Origin: Afipia sp. P52-10 | GTDB lineage: Bacteria; Pseudomonadota; Alphaproteobacteria; Rhizobiales; Xanthobacteraceae | Length of the DNA stretch: 56,078 nt | Direction of reading: 5' to 3' | Assembly (NCBI RefSeq): GCF_000516555.1 | Contig: NZ_AZSJ01000007.1 | Location: 1,189,100-1,245,177, forward strand | Notes under the pieces: generated by a model | Told to the model about the DNA's origin: nothing | Databases searched by the model: none | The model's input: the letters and a program-made list of their open reading frames with translations, nothing else | Program-made: the position numbers and the translations under genes | In this document: positions 46,089-55,193 of the stretch, one piece after another | How the letters are laid out: each line of letters opens with the position of its first letter | Position numbering within the stretch: the first letter of the stretch is position 1

Positions 46089-46462
46089 TCCCGCAACTCT
46101 ACAGCAGCGACTCGCTGCTCCATGTCCTGTTCCTCACCTTTGTCCTCGGCTGCGGCTGCGCTTGGATGGCCGGACGAGCGATCGCGCAGACCTGGCGACC
46201 GGCCTGGATTGCGGTCGCGGCCATGGTGTTGCTTGGACTCGCGGTCCGTTTCCTGCACTTCGCGCTGTTTCAGGAACCGCTGCTCGAACCCATCACCTAT
46301 CTGTTCGAGACCGCCTGCCTGATTGCGGTCGCGCTGATCTCCTGGCGACACGCCCGCGCCCAGCAAATGACCCGACAGTATTACTGGCTGTACGAGCCAG
46401 CTGGCCCCTTGAACTGGCGGCTGCGCCAAGATGTATCGGCAAAAAGCGCCAAGGGGCTTTAA
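46085..46462 (+). CDS. Small liv-associated membrane protein (DUF6867-like), probable CTG start
   Basis: About 125 residues if started at CTG 46085. Two or three membrane helices (LLHVLFLTFVLGCGCAWMAG, WIAVAAMVLLGLAVRFLHFA) and the motif GRAIAQTWRPAW resemble a small family found between livF and livK in related bacteria, recalled as DUF6867. The conserved N-terminal stretch LYSSDSLLHVLF lies upstream of the only ATG (46166), and no ATG, GTG or TTG precedes it in frame. GGAGG (46074-46078) is six bases before CTG 46085, and that CTGA overlaps the livF stop. Its function is unknown. Confidence 0.72.
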   Translation: MIPQLYSSDSLLHVLFLTFVLGCGCAWMAGRAIAQTWRPAWIAVAAMVLLGLAVRFLHFALFQEPLLEPITYLFETACLIAVALISWRHARAQQMTRQYYWLYEPAGPLNWRLRQDVSAKSAKGL

Positions 46463-46550
46463 GATTGTCGATGACTTGGGCCGAAAACCGTTCGACAATA
46501 GACCATCGTGCGCCGGAGCCCGATCCGGCGCCTGCTGCATGGAGAGGCGA

Positions 46551-47678
46551 ATGAAACATCTCAAGCTGGCCGGTATGGCGTTTGGCGTGTCGATGGCGAT
46601 GGCCGCCGTGACCCCAACCTGGGCGCAAGACATCACCATCGCGGTGGCTGGTCCGATGACGGGCGGCGAAGCCGCTTTCGGCCGCCAGATGCGAAACGGT
46701 GCCGAACAGTTCGTCGCCGATTTCAATGCCGGCCCCGGCGTGCTCGGCAAGAAGCTGAAGCTTGAAGTGGGCGACGATGCCTGCGACCCGAAACAGGCCC
46801 GCTCCGTCGCCGAGAAGCTCGGCAGCATGAAGATTCCGTTCGTTGCCGGTCACTTCTGCTCTGCGTCGTCGATCCCCGCCTCGGAAGCCTACGCTGAGAA
46901 CAACGTCCTGCAGATCACCCCCGCCTCGACCAACCCGACCTTCACCGAACGCAAGCTCTGGAACGTGCTGCGCGTGTGCGGCCGCGACGATCAGCAGGGC
47001 CTGGTCGCCGCCGACTACATCGTCAAGAACTTCAAGGGTAAGAACATCGCGATCCTGAACGACAAGTCGACCTACGGCAAAGGTCTCGCCGACGAGACCA
47101 AGAAGGCGCTGAACAAGGCCGGCATTCAGGAGAAGATGTTCGAGTCCTACAATAAGGGCGACAAGGACTTCACCGCGATCGTCTCCCGCCTGAAGCGCGA
47201 CAACATCGATCTCGTCTATCTCGGTGGCTATCACCAGGAAGGCGGGCTGCTGCTTCGGCAGATGCGCGACCAAGGCCTGAAGACGGTGCTGATGGCGGGC
47301 GACGCGCTCAACGACAAGGAGTTCGCTTCGATCACAGGTCCAGCAGCGGAGGGCACGCTCTTCACCTTCGGCCCCGACCCGCGCAACAAGCCGACCGCCA
47401 AGGCGATCGTCGACAAGTTCAAGGCCAAGAACATCGATCCTGAAGGCTATACGCTCTACACCTACGCGGCGATGCAGGTCTGGACGCAGGCTGTCGCCAA
47501 GGCCGGCACCACCGACGCCAAGAAGGTGGCGGATACGATCAAGGCCGGAAGCTGGGACACCGTGCTGGGCCAGATGTCGTTCGACACCAAGGGCGACATC
47601 AAGCTGCTCGACTACGTCGTGTACAAGTGGGACGCCAAGGGCAACTACACCGAGATCAATCCCGGTAAGGGCTCCTGA
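46551..47678 (+). CDS. livK: Periplasmic substrate-binding protein LivK-like
   Basis: 375 residues. The signal peptide MKHLKLAGMAFGVSMAMAAV ends with PTWA before QDITIAVAGPMTGG. The mature protein is a type I periplasmic binding protein: FGRQMRNGAEQFVADFNAG, VAGHFCSASSIPASEAYAEN and LQITPASTNPTFTER are the standard ligand-loop blocks, with IAILNDKSTYGKGLADETKK after the hinge. The start at 46551 follows GGAGAGG; the long upstream in-frame extension is rejected. The ligand could be a branched-chain amino acid or an aromatic or amide compound; the sequence does not say. Confidence 0.93.
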   Translation: MKHLKLAGMAFGVSMAMAAVTPTWAQDITIAVAGPMTGGEAAFGRQMRNGAEQFVADFNAGPGVLGKKLKLEVGDDACDPKQARSVAEKLGSMKIPFVAGHFCSASSIPASEAYAENNVLQITPASTNPTFTERKLWNVLRVCGRDDQQGLVAADYIVKNFKGKNIAILNDKSTYGKGLADETKKALNKAGIQEKMFESYNKGDKDFTAIVSRLKRDNIDLVYLGGYHQEGGLLLRQMRDQGLKTVLMAGDALNDKEFASITGPAAEGTLFTFGPDPRNKPTAKAIVDKFKAKNIDPEGYTLYTYAAMQVWTQAVAKAGTTDAKKVADTIKAGSWDTVLGQMSFDTKGDIKLLDYVVYKWDAKGNYTEINPGKGS

Positions 47679-47709
47679 TCGGCGGCATCATCGCCACGCA
47701 AATATCGAA

Positions 47710-47741
47710 GCCGCCCTCGCATGAGGGCGGCTTTTCTCTTT
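47710..47741 (+). terminator. Rho-independent terminator of the liv operon
   Basis: GCCGCCCTC (47710-47718), loop GCAT, GAGGGCGGC (47723-47731), then TTTTCTCTTT. A nine-bp GC stem with a T-rich tail, 32 bases after the livK stop. Confidence 0.93.
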
Positions 47742-47772
47742 CGCAGCATCCTCGCGATGTGAACCCGTGTTG

Positions 47773-47877
47773 CTAAAGCATGATCCGGAAAAGTGTGAAG
47801 CGGTTTTCCGACAAGACCATGCTTGAACAATAAGCTAAAGCGCGAGGATGATTCATTCCGATCTCATCGCGCTTTAG
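47773..47877. repeat. Dispersed repeat, GCATGATCC family, copy A4
   Basis: CTAAAGCATGATCCGGAAAA, then GCGGTTTTCCG and ACCATGCTTGAACAA, then an 11-bp inverted repeat CTAAAGCGCGA (47835-47845) with TCGCGCTTTAG (47867-47877). The right arm contains the ccdA stop codon. Confidence 0.9.
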
Positions 47878-48608
47878 CCGAACTGGCCAAGCACCGGAAA
47901 CATCTCCAGCATCCAGATGCTGACATGGGTAATCGCTCCGGTGAGGAAGCCGATGCCGGTCAGGATCATCAGCGCTCCCATTGCTCGCTCGACATTGAGA
48001 AGCTGACCGCGAAACCGCTGGAACAACGCTGAGAACCGCTCCACCGCGAAGGCCGCGATCAGGAACGGGATGCCGAGCCCGGCGGAATAGACCGCCAGCA
48101 GGCTCGCTCCCTTCGCCACGGTTGCTTCCGATGCAGCCACCGCGAGAATCGCTGCCAGGATCGGTCCGATGCAAGGCGTCCAACCGAACGCGAAGGCCAG
48201 CCCCATGACATAAGCGCCCCAGAGACCGACCGGCTTTGCCATCCCAAGCCGCCCCTCGCGCATCAAGAAGCCAATCCGCGTCACCCCGAGGAAATGCAGC
48301 CCCATGACAATGATGATAATGCCGGCAACGATCGACAACTCCGCCGTCCAGGAGCGCACCAGCGCGCCGACGATGCTGGCACTCGCCCCGAGCGCCACGA
48401 AAACGGTCGAAAAGCCGAGAACGAACATCAGCGCTGCGACCATGACGGCACGGCGCGAAACGGAGCGCGATTCACCGCTGGCGACGTGTTCGATGGTCGC
48501 GCCGGTCAGATAGACCACATATGGCGGCACCAGCGGCAGCACGCAGGGCGAAAGGAAGCTGATGATGCCCGCAACCAGCGCGGCAAGGATGGAAACATCG
48601 GAAGCCAT
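47874..48608 (-). CDS. ccdA: CcdA-like cytochrome c biogenesis (DsbD-type) membrane protein
   Basis: A 244-residue protein with six membrane helices. The first contains IISFLSPCVLPLVPPYVVYL and the fourth FAFGWTPCIGPILAAILAVA, the two Cys-Pro sites that carry electrons across the membrane in CcdA/DsbD. It passes reducing power from thioredoxin to periplasmic thiol partners for cytochrome c maturation. The TAA stop (47874-47876) lies in repeat A4. It is divergent from the peptidase gene. Confidence 0.92.
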   Translation of the reverse strand: MASDVSILAALVAGIISFLSPCVLPLVPPYVVYLTGATIEHVASGESRSVSRRAVMVAALMFVLGFSTVFVALGASASIVGALVRSWTAELSIVAGIIIIVMGLHFLGVTRIGFLMREGRLGMAKPVGLWGAYVMGLAFAFGWTPCIGPILAAILAVAASEATVAKGASLLAVYSAGLGIPFLIAAFAVERFSALFQRFRGQLLNVERAMGALMILTGIGFLTGAITHVSIWMLEMFPVLGQFG

Positions 48609-48746
48609 GGCGCTTAATGCGATGCAATCCCCGTTGGCGCAAGAGCAGGAGGCATCAGTTCCTTGCGATGTGAAGATGCGTGATCGTCGGCAGTTGACCG
48701 GCGCCCTCTCCTGCGCTCATCTGCGATCCGCAAAGGCAGGCTGCGC

Positions 48747-49748
48747 ATGAACAATCTCCTCACCGACATCAAAGGCGTCCAGGTCGGCCATGCCGACGAC
48801 GGCAAGCTCGCCTCCGGCGTCACCGCGATCCTGTTCGACCGGCCGACGGTCGCGGCGATGGATGTCCGCGGCGGCGGCCCTGGCACCCGCGAGGGCGCGC
48901 TGCTCGACCTCGCCAACACTGTGGAAGCGATCGACGGGCTTGCGCTGTCCGGTGGCTCCGCCTTCGGCCTCGATGCGGCCGGCGGGGTGATGGGATTCAT
49001 GGCCGAACGCGGCCGCGGCTTCCATGTCGGCAATGCCATTGTGCCGATCGTTCCCGGCGCGATCTGCTTCGATTTGCTGAACGGCGGCGACAAGGCATGG
49101 GGGCGCTTCTCGCCCTATCGCGAACTGGGCTATGCCGCGGCGGCCGCGGCGAGCGCCTCCGGCTTTTCGCTTGGCAGCGTCGGCGCCGGGCTCGGCGCGA
49201 CCACCGCGGGCTGGAAGGGCGGCATCGGCTCGGCGTCGGCGACGACCAGTAATGGCATCAAGGTCGCGGCCCTTGCCGTGGTGAATGCGGCCGGCAGCGT
49301 CGTGATCGGTGACGGTCCCTGGTTCTGGGCCGCGCCGTTCGAGGTCGGAGGCGAATTCGGTGGATGCGGACAGCCGCCAGCCTTCACGCCGGACATGCAT
49401 GCCCTGAAGCTCAAGGGCGGCGCCCGCGCGACGCCGATCGAAAATACCACGCTCGCCGTCGTCGTCACCAACGCGAAGCTGACGAAGGCCCAGGCCAAAC
49501 GTTTGGCGATCATCGCCCAGACCGGATTTGCGCGATCGATCAACCCGGTTCATGCGCCGCTCGATGGCGACGTGCTGTTCGCAGCCGCGACCGGGGAGAA
49601 GCCGATCGACGGCCCGATTGCGATCAGCGAGCTCGGCATGCAGGCGGCCAACACTGTCGCGCGGGCCATCGCGCGCGGCGTGTACGAGGCGACCGCATTG
49701 CCGTTCGCAGGCAGCCTGCCCGCCTGGAAAGACCGGTTCGCCCGCTGA
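48747..49748 (+). CDS. P1-family (DmpA-like, S58) peptidase
   Basis: A 333-residue Ntn-type self-processing aminopeptidase. IKGVQVGHADDGKLASGVTA at the N-terminus, VRGGGPGTREGALLDLANTV near residue 40 and LSGGSAFGLDAAGGVMGFM near 67 are the P1/S58 blocks. The IENTTLAVVVTNAKLTKAQA segment near residue 230 marks the cleavage site, with Thr in place of the Ser nucleophile of DmpA, as in many family members. It is expected to cut N-terminal residues from peptides or amides. AGGCAGG precedes the ATG. Confidence 0.88.
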   Translation: MNNLLTDIKGVQVGHADDGKLASGVTAILFDRPTVAAMDVRGGGPGTREGALLDLANTVEAIDGLALSGGSAFGLDAAGGVMGFMAERGRGFHVGNAIVPIVPGAICFDLLNGGDKAWGRFSPYRELGYAAAAAASASGFSLGSVGAGLGATTAGWKGGIGSASATTSNGIKVAALAVVNAAGSVVIGDGPWFWAAPFEVGGEFGGCGQPPAFTPDMHALKLKGGARATPIENTTLAVVVTNAKLTKAQAKRLAIIAQTGFARSINPVHAPLDGDVLFAAATGEKPIDGPIAISELGMQAANTVARAIARGVYEATALPFAGSLPAWKDRFAR

Positions 49749-50553
49749 TGCGACCTTGAACCCGGTTGCGATCGGGAGCGCCCGAGTGAGTGCAGTCGAG
49801 TGGATCTGAACATCGCACTCGAACACTTAAGGACGCCCGGAACTGCATGACGAACCTTCCACCGCGAGAAGCGCCGGGCTGGCGCATCCTCGGATCACAG
49901 TGAACTGGCGAACCTGCCGGAAGAAAACTCGGCGGCGCACTGGCGATCATCGCGGCATGCGCGGCGATCTTGACGGCGCTGCTCGTTCTGATCGTCACCT
50001 GGCTGATCGCCCTTCGGCGACTTCTACGCAATCACCATGATGTCGCAGTCGATCTTCGGCCGCTCGACGAGCGCAAGCCTCGCCCGCCTTTCGCTTCGAC
50101 TGCAACTTTTGATGGTGTTGTGGGCCGTCGTGTTCACGGCAATGACCGTTGCACGCAACTCCGCGGCGATCGGGTCGCAAAATCGCCGTGCGGGTAATTA
50201 TCGCGCAAGGTGCTTTCGATCCTGGCAGCCAGATGATGCTGCTGCCCAACAGTCTGTTCGATATTGTGCTGGCCGCCGCCTTCTGGGGCTACATGCACGA
50301 GGGCTGCAGGCCCGATCTCTTTTTCCGCAAACGCGTGCGGCGCTGAATTTCAAAGTACCCATCAATACGTATCAATACGGAGAAGTGCGCACCTACGGAC
50401 CTCGCGCGGTATGATCATGGCGAAATATACTTTGAATCGCACATGATACCGCTGCCACTTAAGGTTAGCATTTGCTTGACGTTGAGCTCTCAAACCAATC
50501 GCGCATGGTCATTCCTGCGCGCAGTGAGCGCGCGAATGAAGGGAGAAAATGTC
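49749..50553. other. 805-base region without a secure gene
   Basis: Between the peptidase and the Gly-rich protein. One frame (about 49923-50050) encodes a single hydrophobic helix (ALAIIAACAAILTALLVLIV) and another (up to 50346) ends FWGYMHEGCRPDLFF, but neither has a good start or continuous homology. They may be a decayed small membrane gene. Confidence 0.5.
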
Positions 50554-50817
50554 ATGATGAAGTTGGTTGGTCTTGCAGTCGCCGCGACGATCGCAATGAG
50601 TGCCCCGGCTTTCGCCCGTGGCGGAGGCCAGGGTCTCAACGTGAACGCGGCAGTCCTGACGGGTAAGGGAGGCGTACTTGGCCTGCTGTCCGGTCGGGGC
50701 GGTCTCGTGGTCGATACCCAAGTGACGACCGGCAAGGGCGGCGTTCTCGGCGCCGTGCTCGGCCGTGGCGGTCTGCTGGGTGGTCTGCTCGGCGGCGGCG
50801 GCTGCGGCTGCCACTGA
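50554..50817 (+). CDS. Small secreted Gly-rich protein with two 23-residue repeats
   Basis: 87 residues. The signal peptide MMKLVGLAVAATIAMSAPAF ends AFA before RGGGQG. Residues 28-50 and 51-73 are tandem repeats of the pattern LxVxxxVxTGKGGVLGxxxGRGG, and the tail is LLGGLLGGGGCGCH. GGGAG lies about ten bases before the ATG at 50554; 50557 is an alternative start. I know no characterised family. The alternation of hydrophobic and small residues with a Gly-rich turn recalls beta-strand repeat proteins, but that is only a resemblance. A bidirectional-looking terminator follows. Confidence 0.75.
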   Translation: MMKLVGLAVAATIAMSAPAFARGGGQGLNVNAAVLTGKGGVLGLLSGRGGLVVDTQVTTGKGGVLGAVLGRGGLLGGLLGGGGCGCH

Positions 50818-50828
50818 ATCGCAACTTA

Positions 50829-50862
50829 GCGGACGGGAGCATTCTCCCGTCCGCGCTTTACT
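50829..50862. terminator. Hairpin between convergent genes
   Basis: GCGGACGGGAG (50829-50839), loop CATT, CTCCCGTCCGC (50844-50854), then GCTTTACTTC. An 11-bp perfect stem 12 bases after the Gly-rich protein stop and before the outer membrane protein stop; it may end both transcripts. Confidence 0.8.
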
Positions 50863-50867
50863 TCTTG

Positions 50868-52049
50868 TTACCTCTTGGCGATTTGAAGCGGGAGCTTGGC
50901 AGACGTTTCCTTGGCCGGCTCCTTCTCGAAAGGCGCGAAGCGCTTACTGATCGACGTGCCGAAGATCAGGGCATCGGCGTGAATGCCCGAGAGCAGCTTA
51001 CCCGTTGCATACGTCACGTCTGCTCCCAGCGTCAGATCATTACCAAGGTCGTACTGAACGCCACCTGAGAACGTTGCGGTCTCCGAACTGTAGATCGAAT
51101 CCAGATACTCCGACGTGACGTAACCAGCCGAGGCGAGAAGCTTGAGCTTGTCATAGGCCTGCCAGGTACCGCGCAGCGAGTAGATCGAATCGATCGTGAT
51201 CGGCGAGATCGGAAATGTCGTTTCCCCCGCGCGGCGCACGGCAGAGGCTTCAAGCGTGAACGGCGCCGGCCGCCAAGTGACATTGGCCTCGAACATGTTG
51301 CGCTTGACGTTGGTGAAGTCCGGGTCGTGCCAGGTTCCGTATAGACGGGAGATCGCAGCGAACGCCGTCAGGTCCTTGCTGGTGTAGCGGGCGAAGAGGA
51401 ACGGCTGGAGACGCTCATTGTTGCGCCGATAGCCGAAGTCGTCGAATTCCTCGAGATAGCGACGCACCGAATAGTTCGCCGACACGCCCACTTCCATCTT
51501 GTCGCCAACCACGCTGACGCCGGGAATAACGGTCGCGCGCCAGTATTGCTGCGGGCTGGGCAGGAAGTCCTGAAAGATCACGTTGGTCTGGTTCAGGCTG
51601 GAGCGGCCGACCTCGCCGGTCGCGAACAGCTTGAGCGCCCCCACGCGGACCTCGCCCTTCAACGACTGGATCATGTCGGACGAGCGCAGATTGTAGGTGC
51701 GAACATCGGAGAGCGTCGTCGTCGATGTCAGGTTCGCCTGGTCGTCGCCGATCGATCCGCGCAGAATCGCCTTGCCGGAAAGTGCTGGTGTCGCTAGCGG
51801 ATTCGAGTACAGCGTGCTGGACGCCTCGCCGACAAAACCCAATGTGTACTTGTCGCCGGTCTGGCCGGCGATCATCGCTGTTTCACTGGAGATGAACGCG
51901 CTGCCGCCGATGCCATGCACCGAGAACTCGGGGTTGGTGTCGTAACCGCCGCGCAGCTTCAGCGAAGCAACGAAGTTTTCTTCCGCCGATCCGATTGCCG
52001 GCGTCGCGACGCACAAGCCAAGACCGAGCACCACTCCCGCGAAACGCAT
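50868..52049 (-). CDS. Outer membrane beta-barrel protein
   Basis: 393 residues. The start at 52049 (MRFAGVVLGLGLCVATPAIG) has GGAG eight bases upstream and gives a signal peptide cleaved near GSA-EE. The mature part is a string of amphipathic beta strands with aromatic-alternating patterns (SLKLRGGYDTNPEF, QYWRATVIPGVSVV, RLQPFLFARYTS, TFSGGVQYDLGN, LTLGADVTYATG), as in 14- to 18-strand barrels. The C-terminus extends past the last strand with a charged tail ending LPLQIAKR rather than a terminal Phe. No specific family was recognised; a role in export or surface structure is possible. Confidence 0.78.
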   Translation of the reverse strand: MRFAGVVLGLGLCVATPAIGSAEENFVASLKLRGGYDTNPEFSVHGIGGSAFISSETAMIAGQTGDKYTLGFVGEASSTLYSNPLATPALSGKAILRGSIGDDQANLTSTTTLSDVRTYNLRSSDMIQSLKGEVRVGALKLFATGEVGRSSLNQTNVIFQDFLPSPQQYWRATVIPGVSVVGDKMEVGVSANYSVRRYLEEFDDFGYRRNNERLQPFLFARYTSKDLTAFAAISRLYGTWHDPDFTNVKRNMFEANVTWRPAPFTLEASAVRRAGETTFPISPITIDSIYSLRGTWQAYDKLKLLASAGYVTSEYLDSIYSSETATFSGGVQYDLGNDLTLGADVTYATGKLLSGIHADALIFGTSISKRFAPFEKEPAKETSAKLPLQIAKR

Positions 52050-52182
52050 CGACATCACTCCGGACAACACGGCGTGACATCATTCCTAACGAACGTGGTT
52101 ACCGACGAATGAATTTCATCGTGAGATACGTAGTGATCCGGAGATCGCCCAGCGGTCGCGGGCGCAAGCGGGTTAAGCGCCG

Positions 52183-52689
52183 TTAAGCATCGATCGTGAG
52201 CACGCGCGTTCGCGATGCCCCGCCGTCCGGACCGTTAATCTGCGTCCGGCGGTAACTGTCGAGGAAGCTGGACAGCTCGTTCCGGTTGATCGCGCCATCA
52301 TGGTCGCTGTCGATCTTGTCGAAGATCGCAGCCGCGTCGGCCTTGCTACCATTGCTACCCGCGGCAGCATCGAATTCGGTCTTGCTGACACTGCCGTTCT
52401 GGCTCGTCTGCATGAGATCGAGCAGCACCGAGAGCGACCGCTTCTTGCGCTCCACGCCTTGAGCCTGGCCTTGCGCCGACAGAAGCGTGTCCAGCATCTC
52501 ACGTGACAGGTTTTCGGTGGGAGCCGATGCGACAGGCGAAGATATCGACGACTCGACCGGCTGCGCGGGCGCTGCGATCTCGAAACCGGTCTGCCGTGCG
52601 CCGCCACCGCCGTTTTTCGCGGATGCCTTCTCCACAAGCTGCGACAGGATATCGACGGCGGCGGAAGCGGCTGCAATGGTGAACAGCAT
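52183..52689 (-). CDS. EF-hand (calcium-binding) protein
   Basis: 168 residues. The start at 52689 (MLFTIAAASAAVDILSQLVE) is preferred over upstream in-frame codons. The N-terminal segment is hydrophobic and helical, a possible membrane or signal region, followed by a variable Ser/Ala-rich linker. Near residue 110 TSQNGSVSKTEFDAA is a degenerate EF-hand, and near residue 135 FDKIDSDHDGAINRNELSSF is a canonical Ca-binding loop (DSDHDGAINRNE). Similar calmodulin-like proteins are frequent in this bacterial family; partners are unknown. Confidence 0.82.
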   Translation of the reverse strand: MLFTIAAASAAVDILSQLVEKASAKNGGGGARQTGFEIAAPAQPVESSISSPVASAPTENLSREMLDTLLSAQGQAQGVERKKRSLSVLLDLMQTSQNGSVSKTEFDAAAGSNGSKADAAAIFDKIDSDHDGAINRNELSSFLDSYRRTQINGPDGGASRTRVLTIDA

Positions 52690-52944
52690 AGCGGACCCTT
52701 GAAAACCGACGTGGCGGCGCGCCACGGCACGTCTCCCAGTCAAGCAAGCGCTGTGCCGCCTTTGCTGCTTTGAAAGACAAAGGTTTTTCCGGTTCCCGAG
52801 GCGCCAGGCCATCGGCAAACTCCGCCACTACAGGCAAAACTTGCCCGCCATCCACCGCCGCGCGCGATCGTGCCGGCAGTCTGCATTGCCCCTGATGCTC
52901 CGCCCGTGTTAGGCCGGGCGCAATCCGCAGAGGTTATCCGCGTC

Positions 52945-53631
52945 ATGCTGCGCCCGTTGGTCATTGCCCCGTCCATCCTCGCCTCCGATTTCGCCAAACT
53001 CGGAGAGGAAGTCCGCGCGATCGATCGCGCCGGAGCTGACTGGGTGCATCTCGACGTGATGGACGGCCACTTCGTGCCAAACATCTCGTTCGGTCCCGAC
53101 GTCATCAAGGCGATGCGGCCGCACTCGCAGAAGGTGTTCGATACCCATCTGATGATCGCGCCGTGCGATCCCTACCTCGAGGCCTTCGCCAAGGCCGGCT
53201 CCGACATCATCACCGTGCATGCCGAGGCGGGTCCGCACCTGCACCGCTCGTTGCAGGCGATCCGCGCACTCGGCAAGAAAGCTGGCGTCTCGCTCAATCC
53301 GGCCACGCCGGCCTCGGCCATCGAGCATGTGATCGACCTGCTCGATCTGGTGCTGGTGATGTCGGTCAATCCGGGCTTCGGCGGCCAGAAATTCATCGCC
53401 TCGGCACTCGACAAGATCCGCAACGTGCGTGCGCTGGCTGCGGGGCGCCCGATCGACATCGAGGTGGATGGCGGCGTGACGGCGGAGAATGCGGCCGATA
53501 TCGTCGCCGCGGGCGCCAACGCGCTGGTTGCGGGCTCCGCCGTGTTCAAGGGCGGCACCGAGGCCGCCTATCAGGCGAATATTTCGGCGATCCGTCAGGC
53601 CGGCGCCGGAGCGCGCGGCGAAGCCGCTTAA
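52945..53631 (+). CDS. rpe: Ribulose-phosphate 3-epimerase
   Basis: A 228-residue TIM barrel that interconverts ribulose 5-phosphate and xylulose 5-phosphate in the pentose phosphate and Calvin pathways. [20 protein letters not shown] with [20 protein letters not shown] near residue 30 is the metal and catalytic Asp region; [36 protein letters not shown] and [20 protein letters not shown] are the other signatures. The start at 52945 is preceded by AGAGG. purB follows on the same strand. Confidence 0.96.
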   Translation: MLRPLVIAPSILASDFAKLGEEVRAIDRAGADWVHLDVMDGHFVPNISFGPDVIKAMRPHSQKVFDTHLMIAPCDPYLEAFAKAGSDIITVHAEAGPHLHRSLQAIRALGKKAGVSLNPATPASAIEHVIDLLDLVLVMSVNPGFGGQKFIASALDKIRNVRALAAGRPIDIEVDGGVTAENAADIVAAGANALVAGSAVFKGGTEAAYQANISAIRQAGAGARGEAA

Positions 53632-53776
53632 GCGCGAACGGCCCCACGTCGCAAATTTGATACAGCGGCTCGCGGGCGAGCCGTGGCCTGGAAATCCGCC
53701 GTGGACGCCCTTTTCGAAGCAATTGCAGGACGTTGCCGGCTCTGTTAAACGCTCCTGTCAGCGAGAGAGCGCGCCC

Positions 53777-55084
53777 ATGATCCCCCGTTATTCCCGACCT
53801 GAAATGGCTTCCATCTGGGAGCCGCAAACCCGCTTCCGGATCTGGTTCGAGATCGAGGCCCATGCCACCGACGCGCTGGCCGACCTCGGCGTGGTTCCCA
53901 AGGAAGCCGCCAAGGCTGTCTGGGACAAGGCGAAGAACGCCACCTTCGACGTTGCCCGCATCGACGAGATCGAACGCGAGACCAAACACGACGTCATCGC
54001 CTTCCTGACCCATCTGGCCGAGATCGTCGGCCCGGAGGCGCGTTTCGTTCACCAGGGCATGACCTCCTCCGACGTGCTCGACACCTGCTTCAACGTGCAG
54101 CTGGTGCGCGCCACCGATATTCTGCTGGCCGACATCGACGCCCTGCTCGCCGCCATCAAGCGCCGCGCCTTCGAGCACAAGATGACGCCGACCATAGGCC
54201 GCTCGCACGGCATTCATGCCGAGCCGGTCACCTTCGGCCTGAAGCTCGCGCAGGCCTATGCCGAATTCGACCGCTGCAAACAGCGCCTGATCGCAGCACG
54301 CAAGGAAGTGGCGACCTGCGCCATCTCCGGCGCCGTCGGCACCTTCGCCAACATCGACCCACGGGTCGAGGCGCACGTTGCCAAGCAGATGGGCCTCGCC
54401 GTCGAGCCGGTCTCGACGCAGGTGATCCCGCGCGATCGTCACGCGATGTATTTCGCCACGCTCGCGGTGGTCGCCTCGTCCATTGAACGATTGGCCACCG
54501 AGATCCGCCACCTGCAGCGTTCGGAAGTCTACGAAGCCGAGGAGTTCTTCTCCGAAGGCCAGAAAGGCTCCTCGGCGATGCCGCACAAGCGCAACCCGGT
54601 GCTAACGGAAAACCTCACCGGGCTTGCCCGCATGGTCCGCTCCTACGCCGCGCCGGCGATGGAGAACGTGGCGCTGTGGCACGAACGCGATATCTCTCAC
54701 TCCTCGGTGGAGCGGATGATCGGCCCCGACGCCACTGTGACGCTCGATTTCGCGCTCATGCGGCTCGCAGGAGTTATCGACAAGCTGTTGGTCTATCCGC
54801 AGAACATGCAGAAGAATCTGGATCGGCTCGGCGGCCTGGTCCATTCGCAGCGCGTGCTGCTGGCGTTGACGCAAAAGGGCGTCAGCCGCGAGGATGCCTA
54901 CCGCCTGGTGCAACGCAACGCGATGCCGGTCTGGCGCGGCGAAGGCGACTTCCTCGCCCTGCTGAAAAAAGACGCCGACGTGAAGGCCCGCCTGTCGGAT
55001 GCCGAACTCGAAGAGCTGTTCGACCTCGGCTATCACCTCAAGCACGTCGATACGATCTTCAAGCGAGTGTTCGGGTCAGCCTGA
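53777..55084 (+). CDS. purB: Adenylosuccinate lyase
   Basis: A 435-residue fumarase/aspartase-superfamily enzyme acting twice in purine synthesis (SAICAR to AICAR, and adenylosuccinate to AMP). It begins MIPRYSRPEMASIWEPQTRF. FVHQGMTSSDVLDTCFNVQL near residue 92 contains the substrate-binding TSSD, IGRSHGIHAEPVTFGLKLAQ near 138 holds the catalytic His, and EGQKGSSAMPHKRNPVLTEN near 257 is the signature loop with the catalytic Ser. The ATG at 53777 is 145 bases after rpe. Confidence 0.97.
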   Translation: MIPRYSRPEMASIWEPQTRFRIWFEIEAHATDALADLGVVPKEAAKAVWDKAKNATFDVARIDEIERETKHDVIAFLTHLAEIVGPEARFVHQGMTSSDVLDTCFNVQLVRATDILLADIDALLAAIKRRAFEHKMTPTIGRSHGIHAEPVTFGLKLAQAYAEFDRCKQRLIAARKEVATCAISGAVGTFANIDPRVEAHVAKQMGLAVEPVSTQVIPRDRHAMYFATLAVVASSIERLATEIRHLQRSEVYEAEEFFSEGQKGSSAMPHKRNPVLTENLTGLARMVRSYAAPAMENVALWHERDISHSSVERMIGPDATVTLDFALMRLAGVIDKLLVYPQNMQKNLDRLGGLVHSQRVLLALTQKGVSREDAYRLVQRNAMPVWRGEGDFLALLKKDADVKARLSDAELEELFDLGYHLKHVDTIFKRVFGSA

Positions 55085-55193
55085 GGCCGACCTCGCAGCC
55101 GGAACCAACTCGGCTCCGACTGCCCAACTTTAGCCCCGACAATCCGCAATTTGCTTACTGTACGGTAACCGCGGATCGGCTAATTTTCCCGTT

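Noticed and set aside
50037-50414. 125-residue frame before the Gly-rich protein
   Set aside because: No good ribosome binding site, low-complexity Arg-rich second half, no recognisable domain.
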